Source: Pseudomonas gessardii (GTDB taxonomy: Bacteria; Pseudomonadota; Gammaproteobacteria; Pseudomonadales; Pseudomonadaceae). Taken from it: a stretch of DNA of 64,000 nt. The position numbers were made by a program, and so were the translations under genes. The stretch spans positions 60,415 through 124,414 of the forward strand of contig NZ_MNPU01000016.1 in assembly GCF_001983165.1 (NCBI RefSeq), written 5' to 3'. The notes under the pieces are model-generated. The model was not told where the DNA came from. It did not search any database and was given only the letters and a program-made list of their open reading frames with translations. Each line of letters opens with the position of its first letter. Within the stretch, counting starts at the first letter, position 1. This document shows, in pieces, positions 46,467-56,264 of this stretch.

Positions 46467-47846
46467 ATGGCTATCAAGGTTCTGTTGGTGGAAGACGATC
46501 GTGCCCTGCGTGAGGCATTGGCTGACACGCTGCTGCTGGCGGGCCATGACTATCGGGCGGTCGGTTCTGCCGAGGACGCCTTGGCGGCGGTGGAGCAAGA
46601 AGCCTTCAGCCTGGTGGTCAGCGACGTGAACATGCCTGGCATGGACGGCCATCAGTTGCTCGCGCTGCTGCGCGCACGCCAGCCGCAGTTGCCGGTGCTG
46701 CTGATGACCGCCCATGGCGCCGTCGAGCGCGCAGTGGATGCCATGCGCCAGGGCGCGGCGGATTACCTGGTCAAACCGTTCGAGCCCAAGGCGTTGATCG
46801 AACTGGTGGCGCGGCATGCCCTGGGGGTGATTCCAGCCGGCGAGGCAGACGGCCCGATTGCTTTTGAGCCGGCCAGCGCACAATTGCTGGAGCTCGCGGC
46901 CCGCGTGGCGCGCAGTGACTCCACCGTGTTGATTTCCGGCGAGTCGGGCACCGGCAAAGAAGTGCTGGCGCGCTATATCCACCAGCAATCAGGGCGCGCC
47001 CAGCAGCCCTTTATCGCGATCAATTGCGCGGCGATCCCCGACAACATGCTCGAAGCCACGCTGTTCGGCCACGAAAAGGGCTCCTTCACCGGCGCCATCG
47101 CGGCCCAGGCGGGCAAGTTCGAGCAGGCCGACGGCGGTACCATCCTGCTCGACGAAATTTCGGAAATGCCCCTGGGTCTGCAAGCCAAACTGCTGCGGGT
47201 GCTGCAGGAGCGTGAAGTGGAGCGGGTCGGCGCGCGCAAGCCGATCCAGCTGGATATCCGCGTGGTCGCCACCACCAACCGCGACCTCGCCGGCGAAGTG
47301 GCGGCGGGGCGTTTTCGTGAAGATCTGTTCTACCGGCTCTCGGTCTTCCCGTTGGCCTGGCGCCCGCTGCGTGAACGCCCGGCCGATATCGTGCCGCTGG
47401 CCGAGCGCCTGCTGAGCAAGCACGTCAATAAAATGAAGCACGCCCAGGCGCGCCTGTCGGCCGAAGCCCAGGCGTGTCTGATCAGCTACCCATGGCCTGG
47501 CAACGTGCGCGAGCTGGACAATGCGATCCAGCGCGCGCTGATTTTGCAGCAGGGCGGCCTGATCCAGCCCCAGGACTTCTGCCTGGCGGTCGGCGCGGGT
47601 ACTGCGCCGACCCCGAGCCTGGCCCCGGCCCCGCTGGAAAGTGCCCCGGCCGAGGCCGCTGGCGGCCTGGGCGACGACCTGCGTCGCCGCGAATTCCAGA
47701 TGATCATCGACACCCTGCGTGCCGAGCGTGGCCGCCGCAAAGAGGCGGCCGAGCGCCTGGGTATCAGCCCGCGCACCCTGCGCTACAAGCTGGCGCAAAT
47801 GCGCGATGCCGGGATGGACGTGGAAGCGTTCCTTTTCGCCAGCTGA
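46467..47846 (+). CDS. fleR: FleR sigma-54-dependent response regulator
   Basis: It is phosphorylated by FleS and activates mid-stage RpoN flagellar promoters. The 459-residue protein has a receiver with Asp53 in VVSDVNMPGMDG, an AAA+ domain with GESGTGKE, and a Fis-type helix-turn-helix (KEAAERLGISPRTLRYKLAQM). The sigma-54 contact loop is GSFTGA (205-210) rather than GAFTGA, a substitution also tolerated in other NtrC-type activators. A terminator follows. Confidence 0.96.
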   Translation: MAIKVLLVEDDRALREALADTLLLAGHDYRAVGSAEDALAAVEQEAFSLVVSDVNMPGMDGHQLLALLRARQPQLPVLLMTAHGAVERAVDAMRQGAADYLVKPFEPKALIELVARHALGVIPAGEADGPIAFEPASAQLLELAARVARSDSTVLISGESGTGKEVLARYIHQQSGRAQQPFIAINCAAIPDNMLEATLFGHEKGSFTGAIAAQAGKFEQADGGTILLDEISEMPLGLQAKLLRVLQEREVERVGARKPIQLDIRVVATTNRDLAGEVAAGRFREDLFYRLSVFPLAWRPLRERPADIVPLAERLLSKHVNKMKHAQARLSAEAQACLISYPWPGNVRELDNAIQRALILQQGGLIQPQDFCLAVGAGTAPTPSLAPAPLESAPAEAAGGLGDDLRRREFQMIIDTLRAERGRRKEAAERLGISPRTLRYKLAQMRDAGMDVEAFLFAS

Positions 47847-47856
47847 GATACACATC

Positions 47857-47882
47857 AGCTGACAAGGTTTGTCGGCTTTTCT
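47857..47882 (+). terminator. Terminator after fleR
   Basis: AGCTGACAA (47857-47865) pairs with TTGTCGGCT (47869-47877) with one G-U pair, then TTTCTT. Confidence 0.65.
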
Positions 47883-47900
47883 TACGACTTGCCATGGAGC

Positions 47901-47916
47901 TGGCACCCTTGTTGCT
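47901..47916 (+). promoter_or_regulatory. Sigma-54 promoter of fliE
   Basis: TGGCACCCTTGTTGCT is an almost perfect match to TGGCACG-N4-TTGCT, about 60-75 bases before fliE. Confidence 0.88.
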
Positions 47917-47977
47917 ACCACCCGTACTAACCGCTGCGTAGTGTCAAAAAATTGCGGGTCGTCGGAGAGAGAAGTTC

Positions 47978-48307
47978 ATGAGCCAAGGTGTTGAGTTCAA
48001 TCGGTTGATGTTGGATATGCGTTCCATGCAAATGGACGCCATGTCCCAGCCGAAATCCGTCGCGCACGTGCCGGAATTGGGCCAAAGCAGCTTTGCCGAC
48101 ATGCTCGGTCAAGCCATCAACAAAGTCAGCGATACCCAGCAGGCCTCCAGCCAACTGGCGAGCGCCTTTGAAATCGGCAAGAGCGGCGTGGACCTCACCG
48201 ACGTGATGATCGCTTCGCAGAAAGCCAGCGTTTCCTTCCAGGCCTTGACCCAGGTGCGTAACAAGCTGGTTCAGGCTTATCAAGACATCATGCAGATGCC
48301 GGTTTAA
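47978..48307 (+). CDS. fliE: Flagellar hook-basal body protein FliE
   Basis: FliE joins the MS ring to the rod. The 109-residue protein has the family C-terminal block [41 protein letters not shown]. It leads the fliEFGHIJ operon behind a sigma-54 promoter; fliF follows by 16 bases. Confidence 0.96.
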   Translation: MSQGVEFNRLMLDMRSMQMDAMSQPKSVAHVPELGQSSFADMLGQAINKVSDTQQASSQLASAFEIGKSGVDLTDVMIASQKASVSFQALTQVRNKLVQAYQDIMQMPV

Positions 48308-48323
48308 GGACGAGATTTAAGTC

Positions 48324-50096
48324 ATGGCAGAAGCAGTCGTGGATAACGCACCCGCCAAGGCAGACGGCAAGCCGCCGCTGTTTGGCCTGTCGTTCCTGGA
48401 AAACCTCTCCGAAATGACCATGTTGCGTCAGGTGGGCCTGATGGTCGGCCTGGCTGCCAGCGTGGCGATTGGTTTTGCCGTGGTGTTGTGGTCCCAGCAG
48501 CCCGATTACCGGCCACTCTATGGCAGCCTGGCGGGGATGGACGCCAAGCAGGTCATGGAAACCCTGGCCGCCGCCGATATCGCCTACACCGTCGAGCCCA
48601 ACTCCGGCGCCTTGCTGGTCAAGGCTGACGATGTCGCCCGTGCGCGCTTGAAGCTGGCCGGCGCCGGCGTGGCGCCTACCGACGGCAACATTGGTTTTGA
48701 GATCCTCGATAAAGACCAGGGCCTGGGCACCAGCCAGTTCATGGAAGCCACCCGCTACCGTCGCGGCCTGGAAGGCGAGCTGGCGCGCACCATCGCCAGC
48801 TTGAACAACGTCAAGGGTGCCCGTGTGCACCTGGCCATCCCGAAAAGCTCGGTATTTGTGCGCGACGAGCGCAAGCCCAGCGCTTCGGTATTGGTCGAGT
48901 TGTTTGCCGGGCGTTCCCTGGAGCCGGGTCAGGTCCTGGCCATCGTCAATCTGGTGGCGACCAGCGTTCCTGAGTTGAGCAAGTCGCAAATTACCGTGGT
49001 CGACCAGAAGGGCAACCTGCTCTCCGACCAGGCGGAAAACTCCGCACTGACCATGGCCGGCAAGCAGTTCGACTACAGCCGCCGCATGGAAAGCATGCTG
49101 ACCCAGCGCGTACACAACATCCTGCAACCGGTACTGGGCAACGACCGCTACAAGGCTGAAGTGTCTGCCGACGTGGACTTCAGCGCCGTCGAGTCGACGT
49201 CCGAACAGTTCAACCCCGACCAGCCGGCCCTGCGCAGCGAGCAATCGACCAGCGAACAACGCACCGCCGCCAATGGCCCGCAAGGGGTGCCTGGCGCCCT
49301 GAGCAACCAGCCGCCAGCGCCGGCCAGCGCCCCGCAAACCACCGGTGGCGCCGCCGCGACCGCCGGCGCCGTGCAACCAGGTCAGCCGCTGCTGGATGCC
49401 AACGGCCAGCAGATCATGGACCCGGCCACCGGCCAGCCGATGCTTGCGCCGTACCCGGCCGACAAGCGCCAGCAGTCCACGAAGAACTTCGAGCTGGACC
49501 GCTCCATCAGCCACACCAAGCAACAGCAAGGGCGCTTGAACCGCCTGTCGGTGTCGGTGGTGGTGGACGACCAGGTCAAGATCAACGCCGCCAACGGTGA
49601 AACCACCCGGGCCCCGTGGAGTGCCGATGAATTGGCACGTTTCACCCGCCTGGTGCAGGACGCCGTAGGCTTCGATGCCAGCCGTGGCGACAGCGTCAGC
49701 GTGATCAACATGCCGTTCTCCCTGGAGCGCGGTGAGGTGATTGCCGATATTCCGTTCTACTCTCAACCCTGGTTCTGGGACATCGTCAAGCAAGTGCTGG
49801 GGGTGTTGTTCATCCTGGTGCTGGTGTTTGGCGTGCTGCGCCCTGTGCTCAACAACATTACCGGCCACGGCAAGAAGCAACTGGCGCCGTTCGGTGATGT
49901 GGAGTTGGGTGGCATGGGCGGCCTGGATGGCGAACTGGCCAACGACCGCGTCAGCCTCGGCGGGCCGCAGAGCATTCTGCTGCCAAGCCCGAGCGAAGGG
50001 TATGACGCGCAGTTGAATGCAATCAAAAGTCTGGTGGCAGAAGACCCGGGCCGTGTGGCCCAGGTCGTGAAAGAGTGGATCAACGCAGATGAGTGA
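48324..50096 (+). CDS. fliF: Flagellar MS-ring protein FliF
   Basis: The inner-membrane ring that builds the base of the motor. The 590-residue protein has an N-terminal span (about 33-55), a YscJ/RBM domain (QPDYRPLYGSLAGMDAKQVMETLAAADI), a periplasmic region with a Gln/Ala/Pro-rich loop at about 310-380, a second span near 485-510 and the C-terminal FliG-binding tail (LAEDPGRVAQVVKEWINADE). Its last 8 bases overlap fliG. Confidence 0.97.
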   Translation: MAEAVVDNAPAKADGKPPLFGLSFLENLSEMTMLRQVGLMVGLAASVAIGFAVVLWSQQPDYRPLYGSLAGMDAKQVMETLAAADIAYTVEPNSGALLVKADDVARARLKLAGAGVAPTDGNIGFEILDKDQGLGTSQFMEATRYRRGLEGELARTIASLNNVKGARVHLAIPKSSVFVRDERKPSASVLVELFAGRSLEPGQVLAIVNLVATSVPELSKSQITVVDQKGNLLSDQAENSALTMAGKQFDYSRRMESMLTQRVHNILQPVLGNDRYKAEVSADVDFSAVESTSEQFNPDQPALRSEQSTSEQRTAANGPQGVPGALSNQPPAPASAPQTTGGAAATAGAVQPGQPLLDANGQQIMDPATGQPMLAPYPADKRQQSTKNFELDRSISHTKQQQGRLNRLSVSVVVDDQVKINAANGETTRAPWSADELARFTRLVQDAVGFDASRGDSVSVINMPFSLERGEVIADIPFYSQPWFWDIVKQVLGVLFILVLVFGVLRPVLNNITGHGKKQLAPFGDVELGGMGGLDGELANDRVSLGGPQSILLPSPSEGYDAQLNAIKSLVAEDPGRVAQVVKEWINADE

Positions 50097-51108
50097 TAAT
50101 CGAGCCTCTGTTGCCAAGCTGACCCGGGTCGACAAAGCCGCCGTGCTGTTGCTGTCCCTGGGTGAGACCGACGCGGCCCAAGTGCTGCGCCATATGGGCC
50201 CCAAGGAAGTGCAACGGGTCGGCGTGGCCATGGCGCAGATGCGCAATGTGCACCGCGAGCAAGTCGAGCAGGTGATGAGCGAGTTCGTCGAGATCGTCGG
50301 CGACCAGACCAGCCTGGGCGTCGGCTCCGACAGCTACATCCGCAAGATGCTCACCTCGGCCCTGGGCGAAGACAAAGCCAACGGCTTGATCGACCGTATC
50401 CTGCTGGGCGGCAACACCAGCGGCCTGGACAGCCTCAAATGGATGGAGCCGCGGGCGGTGGCGGACGTGATCCGTTACGAGCACCCGCAGATCCAGGCGA
50501 TTGTCGTGGCCTATCTGGACCCGGACCAGGCCGGCGAAGTGCTTGGCCATTTCGATCATAAAGTGCGCCTGGATATCATCCTGCGTGTCTCGTCGTTGAA
50601 CACCGTGCAACCGGCGGCCCTGAAAGAGCTGAACACGATCCTGGAGAAGCAGTTCTCCGGCAACTCCAACGCGGCACGCACCACCCTGGGGGGTATCAAG
50701 CGCGCGGCCGACATCATGAACTTCCTCGACAGTTCGGTGGAAGGTCAGTTGATGGACTCGATCCGCGAGATCGACGATACCCTGTCGGTACAGATCGAAG
50801 ACCTGATGTTCGTGTTCAACAACCTCTCCGATGTCGACGACCGTGGCATCCAGGCATTGCTGCGCGAAGTGTCCTCCGATGTGCTGGTGCTGGCCCTCAA
50901 GGGGTCGGATGAAGGCGTCAAGGAGAAAATCTTCAAGAACATGTCCAAGCGCGCCTCCGAACTGTTGCGCGACGACCTCGAAGCCAAGGGCCCGGTGCGC
51001 GTCAGCGACGTGGAAACTGCACAGAAAGAAATCCTCACCATTGCCCGCCGTATGGCCGAAGCCGGAGAAATCGTCCTCGGCGGGAAGGGCGGCGAAGAAA
51101 TGATCTAA
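50089..51108 (+). CDS. fliG: Flagellar motor switch protein FliG
   Basis: The C-ring component that meets the stator. The 339-residue protein has the FliG N, middle (PQIQAIVVAYLDPDQAGEVLGHF) and C domains. The C domain shows the charged torque helix (DDRGIQALLREVSSDVLVLALKGSDEGVKEKIFKNMSKRA). The start lies within the end of fliF. Confidence 0.97.
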   Translation: MSDNRASVAKLTRVDKAAVLLLSLGETDAAQVLRHMGPKEVQRVGVAMAQMRNVHREQVEQVMSEFVEIVGDQTSLGVGSDSYIRKMLTSALGEDKANGLIDRILLGGNTSGLDSLKWMEPRAVADVIRYEHPQIQAIVVAYLDPDQAGEVLGHFDHKVRLDIILRVSSLNTVQPAALKELNTILEKQFSGNSNAARTTLGGIKRAADIMNFLDSSVEGQLMDSIREIDDTLSVQIEDLMFVFNNLSDVDDRGIQALLREVSSDVLVLALKGSDEGVKEKIFKNMSKRASELLRDDLEAKGPVRVSDVETAQKEILTIARRMAEAGEIVLGGKGGEEMI

Positions 51109-51118
51109 GGCCCAGCGC

Positions 51119-51883
51119 ATGTCGAACAATGATGAGACGCCCAGCGACCTGATTCGCGCCCGGGACGTCGGCGGGTTCGACGTCTGGTCGCTGCCCAGCT
51201 TCGATCCGCACAAGCCCGAACCCGAACCCGAGCCGGTGCAAGAAGTGCCGGTGGAAATGGAAGAAGTGCCGCTGGAAGAAGTCCAGCCACTGACCCTCGA
51301 AGAGCTCGAAAGCATCCGCCAGGAGGCATACAACGAAGGCTTTGCCACCGGCGAAAAAGAGGGTTTCCATAGCACCACCCTCAAGGTCCGCCAGGAAGCC
51401 GACGCGGCCCTCCAGGTAAAGCTGGCCAGCCTCGAACGCCTGATGGGCAACCTGTTTGCGCCGATTGCCGAGCAGGACTCGCAGTTGGAAAAAGCCATGG
51501 TCGGCCTGGTGGAACACATCACTCGCCAGGTTATCCAGCGTGAACTGGTGCTGGACTCCAGCCATATCGAAAGCGTGATGCGCGAAGCCCTCAAGCTGCT
51601 GCCCCTGGGCGTGGGCAATGTGCGGCTGTACATCAACCCCCAGGATTTCGAGCAGGTCAAAGCCCTGCGCGAGCGCCATGAGGAAACCTGGCGGATTGTC
51701 GAGGATGCCGCATTGCAGCCCGGTGGTTGCCGGGTCGAGACCGAACACAGCCGCATCGATGCCACGGTCGAGACACGTATCGCGCAGATCATGGCCAAGC
51801 TGTTCGACCAGTTGCACGAACAGGCCCTGCACCCGGCGGCGCCTGACCTGAACATCGACCTGGACGCGCCTGATGCGCCTTGA
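51119..51883 (+). CDS. fliH: Flagellar assembly protein FliH
   Basis: FliH regulates the FliI ATPase at the export gate. The 254-residue protein has a Pro/Glu-rich N-terminus, a helical middle ([23 protein letters not shown]) and the V-ATPase-E-like C-terminal domain ([36 protein letters not shown]). It overlaps fliI by 11 bases. Confidence 0.93.
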   Translation: MSNNDETPSDLIRARDVGGFDVWSLPSFDPHKPEPEPEPVQEVPVEMEEVPLEEVQPLTLEELESIRQEAYNEGFATGEKEGFHSTTLKVRQEADAALQVKLASLERLMGNLFAPIAEQDSQLEKAMVGLVEHITRQVIQRELVLDSSHIESVMREALKLLPLGVGNVRLYINPQDFEQVKALRERHEETWRIVEDAALQPGGCRVETEHSRIDATVETRIAQIMAKLFDQLHEQALHPAAPDLNIDLDAPDAP

Positions 51884-53231
51884 CCGCACCAGTTTCGCCA
51901 AGCGCCTGGGCGGTTATATCGAAGCCACCGAATTGCCCGGCCAGCCCATCCTTGAGGGTCGCCTGCTGCGCATGGTCGGCCTGACCCTTGAAGCCGAAGG
52001 CCTGCGCGCCGCCATGGGCAGCCGCTGCCTGGTGATCAACGATGACAGCTACCACCCGGTGCAGGTGGAGGCGGAAGTCATGGGCTTTTCCGGCAGTAAG
52101 ATCTTCCTGATGCCGGTGGGCAGCCTCGCCGGCATTGCGCCGGGCGCGCGGGTCGTACCGCTGGCCGACACCGGGCGCCTGCCGATGGGCATGAGCATGC
52201 TCGGTCGCGTGCTGGACGGCGCCGGTCGTGCGCTGGACGGCAAAGGCGGGATGAAGGCCGAGGACTGGGTACCGATGGACGGCCCGACCATCAACCCGCT
52301 CAAGCGCAACCCCATCAGCCAGCCGCTGGACGTGGGCATTCGCTGTATCAACGGATTATTGACGGTCGGCCGCGGCCAGCGCCTGGGCCTGTTTGCCGGT
52401 ACCGGCGTGGGCAAGAGTGTGCTGCTGGGCATGATGACGCGCTTTACCGAGGCCGACATCATCGTGGTCGGGCTGATCGGTGAGCGGGGCCGTGAGGTGA
52501 AGGAGTTCATCGAGCATATCCTTGGTGAAGAAGGCCTCAAACGCTCGGTGGTGGTGGCGTCCCCGGCGGATGATGCGCCGCTGATGCGCCTGCGCGCCGC
52601 CATGTACTGCACGCGGATTGCCGAATATTTTCGCGACAAGGGCAAGAACGTCCTGTTGCTGATGGACTCCCTCACGCGTTTCGCCCAGGCCCAGCGGGAA
52701 ATCGCCCTGGCCATTGGCGAGCCGCCAGCGACCAAGGGCTATCCGCCGTCGGTGTTCGCCAAGCTGCCCAAGCTGGTGGAGCGCGCGGGGAATGCCGAGG
52801 CCGGTGGTGGCTCGATCACTGCGTTCTACACCGTGCTGTCCGAAGGCGATGACCAGCAGGACCCGATTGCCGACTCGGCGCGGGGCGTGCTCGATGGGCA
52901 TATCGTGCTGTCGCGGCGCCTGGCCGAGGAAGGGCACTATCCGGCCATCGATATCGAGGCGTCCATCAGCCGGGTGATGCCGTCGGTGGTCAGCGCCGAG
53001 CATATGACTCGCGCCCAGCAGTTCAAGCAGTTGTGGTCGCGCTACCAGCAGAGCCGCGACCTGATCAGCGTCGGCGCCTATGTGGCCGGTGGTGACCGTG
53101 AGACCGACCTGGCGATTGCCCTGCAACCGCAACTGGTGAGCTACCTGCGCCAGGGGCTGAACGACAACATCAGCATGGTTGAAAGCGAAGCACACCTGGC
53201 GTCGGTGTTTGCGCCTGCGCCTGGCGGTTAA
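51873..53231 (+). CDS. fliI: Flagellum-specific ATPase FliI
   Basis: The ATPase of flagellar type III export. The 452-residue protein has Walker A GTGVGKS at 176-182 (Lys181) and Walker [19 protein letters not shown]. It has the family stretches [17 protein letters not shown] and [17 protein letters not shown]. The start at 51873 is within fliH, so the two are translationally linked. Confidence 0.97.
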   Translation: MRLDRTSFAKRLGGYIEATELPGQPILEGRLLRMVGLTLEAEGLRAAMGSRCLVINDDSYHPVQVEAEVMGFSGSKIFLMPVGSLAGIAPGARVVPLADTGRLPMGMSMLGRVLDGAGRALDGKGGMKAEDWVPMDGPTINPLKRNPISQPLDVGIRCINGLLTVGRGQRLGLFAGTGVGKSVLLGMMTRFTEADIIVVGLIGERGREVKEFIEHILGEEGLKRSVVVASPADDAPLMRLRAAMYCTRIAEYFRDKGKNVLLLMDSLTRFAQAQREIALAIGEPPATKGYPPSVFAKLPKLVERAGNAEAGGGSITAFYTVLSEGDDQQDPIADSARGVLDGHIVLSRRLAEEGHYPAIDIEASISRVMPSVVSAEHMTRAQQFKQLWSRYQQSRDLISVGAYVAGGDRETDLAIALQPQLVSYLRQGLNDNISMVESEAHLASVFAPAPGG

Positions 53232-53237
53232 GCGGCC

Positions 53238-53687
53238 ATGGCCAACAGTCGCGCCGCGCGCCTTGCTCCCGTGGTGGAGATGGCCGAAAGTGCCGAGCGC
53301 ACCGCCGCCCAACGCCTGGGGCATTTCCAGGGCCAGGTGCGCCTGGCCGAGAGCAAGCTGGGCGACCTGGAGCGCTTTCGGGGCGAATACCAGCAACAAT
53401 GGATCGATCGCGGTAGTCAGGGCGTCTCCGGGCAATGGCTGATGAACTATCAGCACTTTCTCAACCAACTGGAAAGCGCCGTCGGCCAGCAGCGCCAGAG
53501 TCTGGTCTGGCACCAGAACAACCTCGACAAGGCCCGCGAAGGCTGGCAACAGGCCTACGCCCGGGTCGAAGGCCTGCGCAAGCTGGTGCAGCGCTACATC
53601 GACGAGGCTCGGGCGCTGGAAGACAAGCGCGAGCAAAAGCTGCTCGATGAACTGTCCCAGCGCCTGCCGCGCCAGGATCAATCCTAG
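53238..53687 (+). CDS. fliJ: Flagellar export protein FliJ
   Basis: The coiled-coil stalk-like partner of FliI and FlhA. The 149-residue protein is almost wholly helical and charged (ERTAAQRLGHFQGQVRLAESKLGDLERF, HQNNLDKAREGWQQAYARVEGLRKLVQRYIDEARALEDKREQKLLDELS). It follows fliI by 6 bases and ends the fliE operon unless read-through reaches hsbA. Confidence 0.92.
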   Translation: MANSRAARLAPVVEMAESAERTAAQRLGHFQGQVRLAESKLGDLERFRGEYQQQWIDRGSQGVSGQWLMNYQHFLNQLESAVGQQRQSLVWHQNNLDKAREGWQQAYARVEGLRKLVQRYIDEARALEDKREQKLLDELSQRLPRQDQS

Positions 53688-53787
53688 CCACACCTCTCAT
53701 CACGCCCGCAGGAGCCGGGGTGAGTTTGCCTGTGCCCTGATCTGCTGCTAAACCTTGTTGCACATCCCACGACAAGGAAGCAGTCGT

Positions 53788-54093
53788 ATGTCAGTCACCT
53801 CAGAAGTGTCCCTGGATGGGAAGCAGTTGACGATTGCCGTCAAAGGCCGGTTCGATTTCGGCAGTCACCAGGCTTTTCGCGATGCCTACGAACGGTTCTA
53901 CAAGGTCCCCGAGACCTACATCGTGGACCTGAAAGAGGCCACCTACCTCGACAGTTCTGCCCTGGGCATGCTGCTGTTACTGCGTGACCATGCCGGTGGC
54001 GAGGGCGGCGATGTGCGTGTGATCAACAGCAGCTCTGACGTGCGCAAGATCCTCGCTATCTCCAACTTCGAAAAGCTGTTCGATATCACTTGA
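53788..54093 (+). CDS. hsbA: HsbA-type anti-sigma factor antagonist (STAS domain)
   Basis: In P. aeruginosa HsbA is phosphorylated on Ser56 by HsbR and links HptB signalling to FlgM/FliA and to the diguanylate cyclase HsbD, switching motility and biofilm. The 101-residue protein here is a single STAS domain with Ser56 conserved in TYLDSSALGMLLLL. AAGGA precedes ATG 53788. The gene ends in an overlap with hsbR (TTGA at 54090-54093). The name rests on the Ser, length and neighbours. Confidence 0.92.
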   Translation: MSVTSEVSLDGKQLTIAVKGRFDFGSHQAFRDAYERFYKVPETYIVDLKEATYLDSSALGMLLLLRDHAGGEGGDVRVINSSSDVRKILAISNFEKLFDIT

Positions 54094-55802
54094 GCGCCCA
54101 GGCTCTTGAAACCCTGACTGTGCTGATCGCCGAAGACAGCGCCGCCGATCTGCTGCTGCTATCGAGCATCGTGCGGCGCCAGGGCCATCGGGTGATCACC
54201 GCCAGTCACGGCCAGGAAGCGGTGGAGTTGTTCGCCCGCGAGCGCCCGCAGTTGGTCTTGATGGATGCGTTGATGCCTGTGATGGACGGCTTTGAAGCCG
54301 CCCGGCAGATCAAGCAACTGGCGGGCGAGGCGTTGGTGCCGATCATCTTTTTGACGTCCCTGAGTGGCAGCCAGGCCCTGGCCCGTTGCCTGGATGCCGG
54401 TGGCGATGACTTCCTGGCCAAGCCCTACAACCGGATCATCCTCGCGGCGAAGATCAACGCCATGGACCGTCTGCGCCGGCTGCAGGCCACGGTGCTGCAG
54501 CAGCGCGACCTGATTGCCCGGCACCATGACTACCTGCTGCATGAGCAGCGGGTGGCCAAGGCGGTGTTCGATAAGGTTGCCCATTCCGGCTGCCTGAACG
54601 CTGCGCGCAACATCCGTTACCTGCAATCGCCCTATGCGCTGTTCAATGGCGACTTGCTGCTGGCGGCCTACACGCCGTCGGGCGATATGCATGTGTTGCT
54701 GGGCGATTTCACCGGCCATGGCTTGCCGGCGGCGGTCGGTGCGATGCCCCTGGCTGAGGTGTTCTACGGCATGACCGCCAAGGGCTATGGCCTGGCGCAG
54801 ACCCTGCGGGAAATGAACGCCAAGCTCAAGCGCATCCTGCCGGTGGATATGTTCTGTTGCGCCACGCTGTTGTGCCTCAGTGTGCAGCGGCGGGTGGTGG
54901 AAGTGTGGAACGGCGGGATGCCTGATGGTTATGTGCATGAAGTCGCCACGGGAAGGCGCACGCCGCTGGTGTCGCGGCATTTGCCGTTGGGCGTGCTGGC
55001 GCCCGAAGTCTTTGATGATGGTACTGAAGTCTGGCCGATGGCCCTGGGTGACCGGGTGTTCCTGCTGTCCGATGGGGTGATTGATACGGCCGATGCCAAC
55101 GAACAGTTGTTTGGGGTAGAGCGCTTGCTGCAGGTGTTCGCTGCCAATCGTGAGCCGGGATGCCTGTTTGAGGAAATCGAACAAGCCCTGGCCGGGTTTC
55201 GTGGGCAGGTGCGTGATGATGTCAGCCTGGTGGAAATCAGCCTGCTGCCCGAGCAGGCTCTGCATTCCTCGGCCATGCAGTACACCGATAGCGGTCAGTC
55301 ATGCCCGCTGGACTGGTCGGTGAGCTTCGAGTTTCGGGCCGAGACCCTCAAGCGTTACAACCCGTTACCGTATTTGCTGCAACTGCTCCTGGAGATCCAC
55401 GGCCTGCGTGACCAGAGCGCAGCGTTGTACAGCGTGATGGCCGAGCTGTATTCCAACGCCCTCGAACATGGCGTACTGGGCCTGGACTCACGGCTCAAGC
55501 GCGATGTGCAGGGCTTCACCGACTATTATCGCCAGCGCAATGAACGCCTGGCGCTGTTGAGCAATGGCTACATACGTGTGCATGTGGATGTATTGCCGAC
55601 GCAGGCGGGTGGCCGCCTGAGCCTGCGTATCGAGGACAGTGGCCCGGGTTTTGATGTGGAAAGCGTCCTGGCGCGGCCACTGGATATCGACCGTCTGTCC
55701 GGGCGCGGGCTGAACCTGGTCCGGCAACTGTGCAGCCATGTACGCTGGGCGGATGGCGGGCGCAGTGTGTGCGTGGAGTTTTGCTGGGAGGCTCTGGCAT
55801 AA
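54090..55802 (+). CDS. hsbR: HsbR-type response regulator with PP2C phosphatase and kinase domains
   Basis: A 570-residue switch protein. It has an N-terminal receiver (about 1-125, Asp59 in LVLMDALMPVMDG), a PP2C/SpoIIE phosphatase domain (about 175-390: LLGDFTGHGLPAAVGAMPLAEVFYG and FLLSDGVIDTAD), and a C-terminal HATPase-type anti-sigma kinase (about 420-568: ELYSNALEHGVLGL, IEDSGPGFDVESVL). It receives a phosphate from HptB and then dephosphorylates HsbA in the P. aeruginosa model. TTG 54090 is the likely start, in TTGA overlap with hsbA; length matches HsbR (about 571). Confidence 0.92.
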   Translation: MSAQALETLTVLIAEDSAADLLLLSSIVRRQGHRVITASHGQEAVELFARERPQLVLMDALMPVMDGFEAARQIKQLAGEALVPIIFLTSLSGSQALARCLDAGGDDFLAKPYNRIILAAKINAMDRLRRLQATVLQQRDLIARHHDYLLHEQRVAKAVFDKVAHSGCLNAARNIRYLQSPYALFNGDLLLAAYTPSGDMHVLLGDFTGHGLPAAVGAMPLAEVFYGMTAKGYGLAQTLREMNAKLKRILPVDMFCCATLLCLSVQRRVVEVWNGGMPDGYVHEVATGRRTPLVSRHLPLGVLAPEVFDDGTEVWPMALGDRVFLLSDGVIDTADANEQLFGVERLLQVFAANREPGCLFEEIEQALAGFRGQVRDDVSLVEISLLPEQALHSSAMQYTDSGQSCPLDWSVSFEFRAETLKRYNPLPYLLQLLLEIHGLRDQSAALYSVMAELYSNALEHGVLGLDSRLKRDVQGFTDYYRQRNERLALLSNGYIRVHVDVLPTQAGGRLSLRIEDSGPGFDVESVLARPLDIDRLSGRGLNLVRQLCSHVRWADGGRSVCVEFCWEALA

Positions 55803-55832
55803 TCCGCCGATTCTTGATCAAGGAGCGAACAA

Positions 55833-56174
55833 GTGACGCAGATACATATGGACCCTGAAGTATTGGTAGGTTTGCAGGAAGTGATGGAGGGCGAATACCC
55901 CCATTTGCTCGACACGTTCCTCGACGATTCGCAAAAACGCGTCGAAGCGCTGCGCAAGGCGCGCGATGATGCCAAGGCCCTGGGGCGTATCGCCCACAGC
56001 TTCAAGGGCAGCAGCGGCAACCTCGGGGCGGTACGCCTGGCGCGGCTGTGCCAGCGCCTGGAAGCCGAATCGGCCAAGGCGCAGGTGGCCGACCTGGGCA
56101 AGCTGGTCGACCAGATCGATCACGAGTTTGCCCTGGTCAAGCCGCTGTACGAGTCGGAGCGCCAGCGGTTCTAG
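55833..56174 (+). CDS. hptB: HptB-type histidine phosphotransfer protein
   Basis: HptB relays phosphate from hybrid kinases (PA1611, SagS, ErcS' and RetS in P. aeruginosa) to HsbR. The 113-residue helical-bundle protein has the HPt motif AHSFKGSSGNLGA with His55. The start is GTG 55833 with AGGAG upstream. It is next to hsbR and ahead of fliK, so the whole Hsb module is embedded in the flagellar cluster. Confidence 0.92.
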   Translation: MTQIHMDPEVLVGLQEVMEGEYPHLLDTFLDDSQKRVEALRKARDDAKALGRIAHSFKGSSGNLGAVRLARLCQRLEAESAKAQVADLGKLVDQIDHEFALVKPLYESERQRF

Positions 56175-56264
56175 GGTTGATCGGTCGGGTCGAAAAAGCT
56201 GGCCCGACTTTTGCTCTCTATCTCCTGCCTGCGCCCTCGACCCTGCGCAGCGGAGACCTGACTT

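Noticed and set aside
48288..50246. A 652-codon open frame on the minus strand opposite fliF
   Set aside because: It is antisense to an unmistakable fliF, has no recognisable domains and an odd composition.
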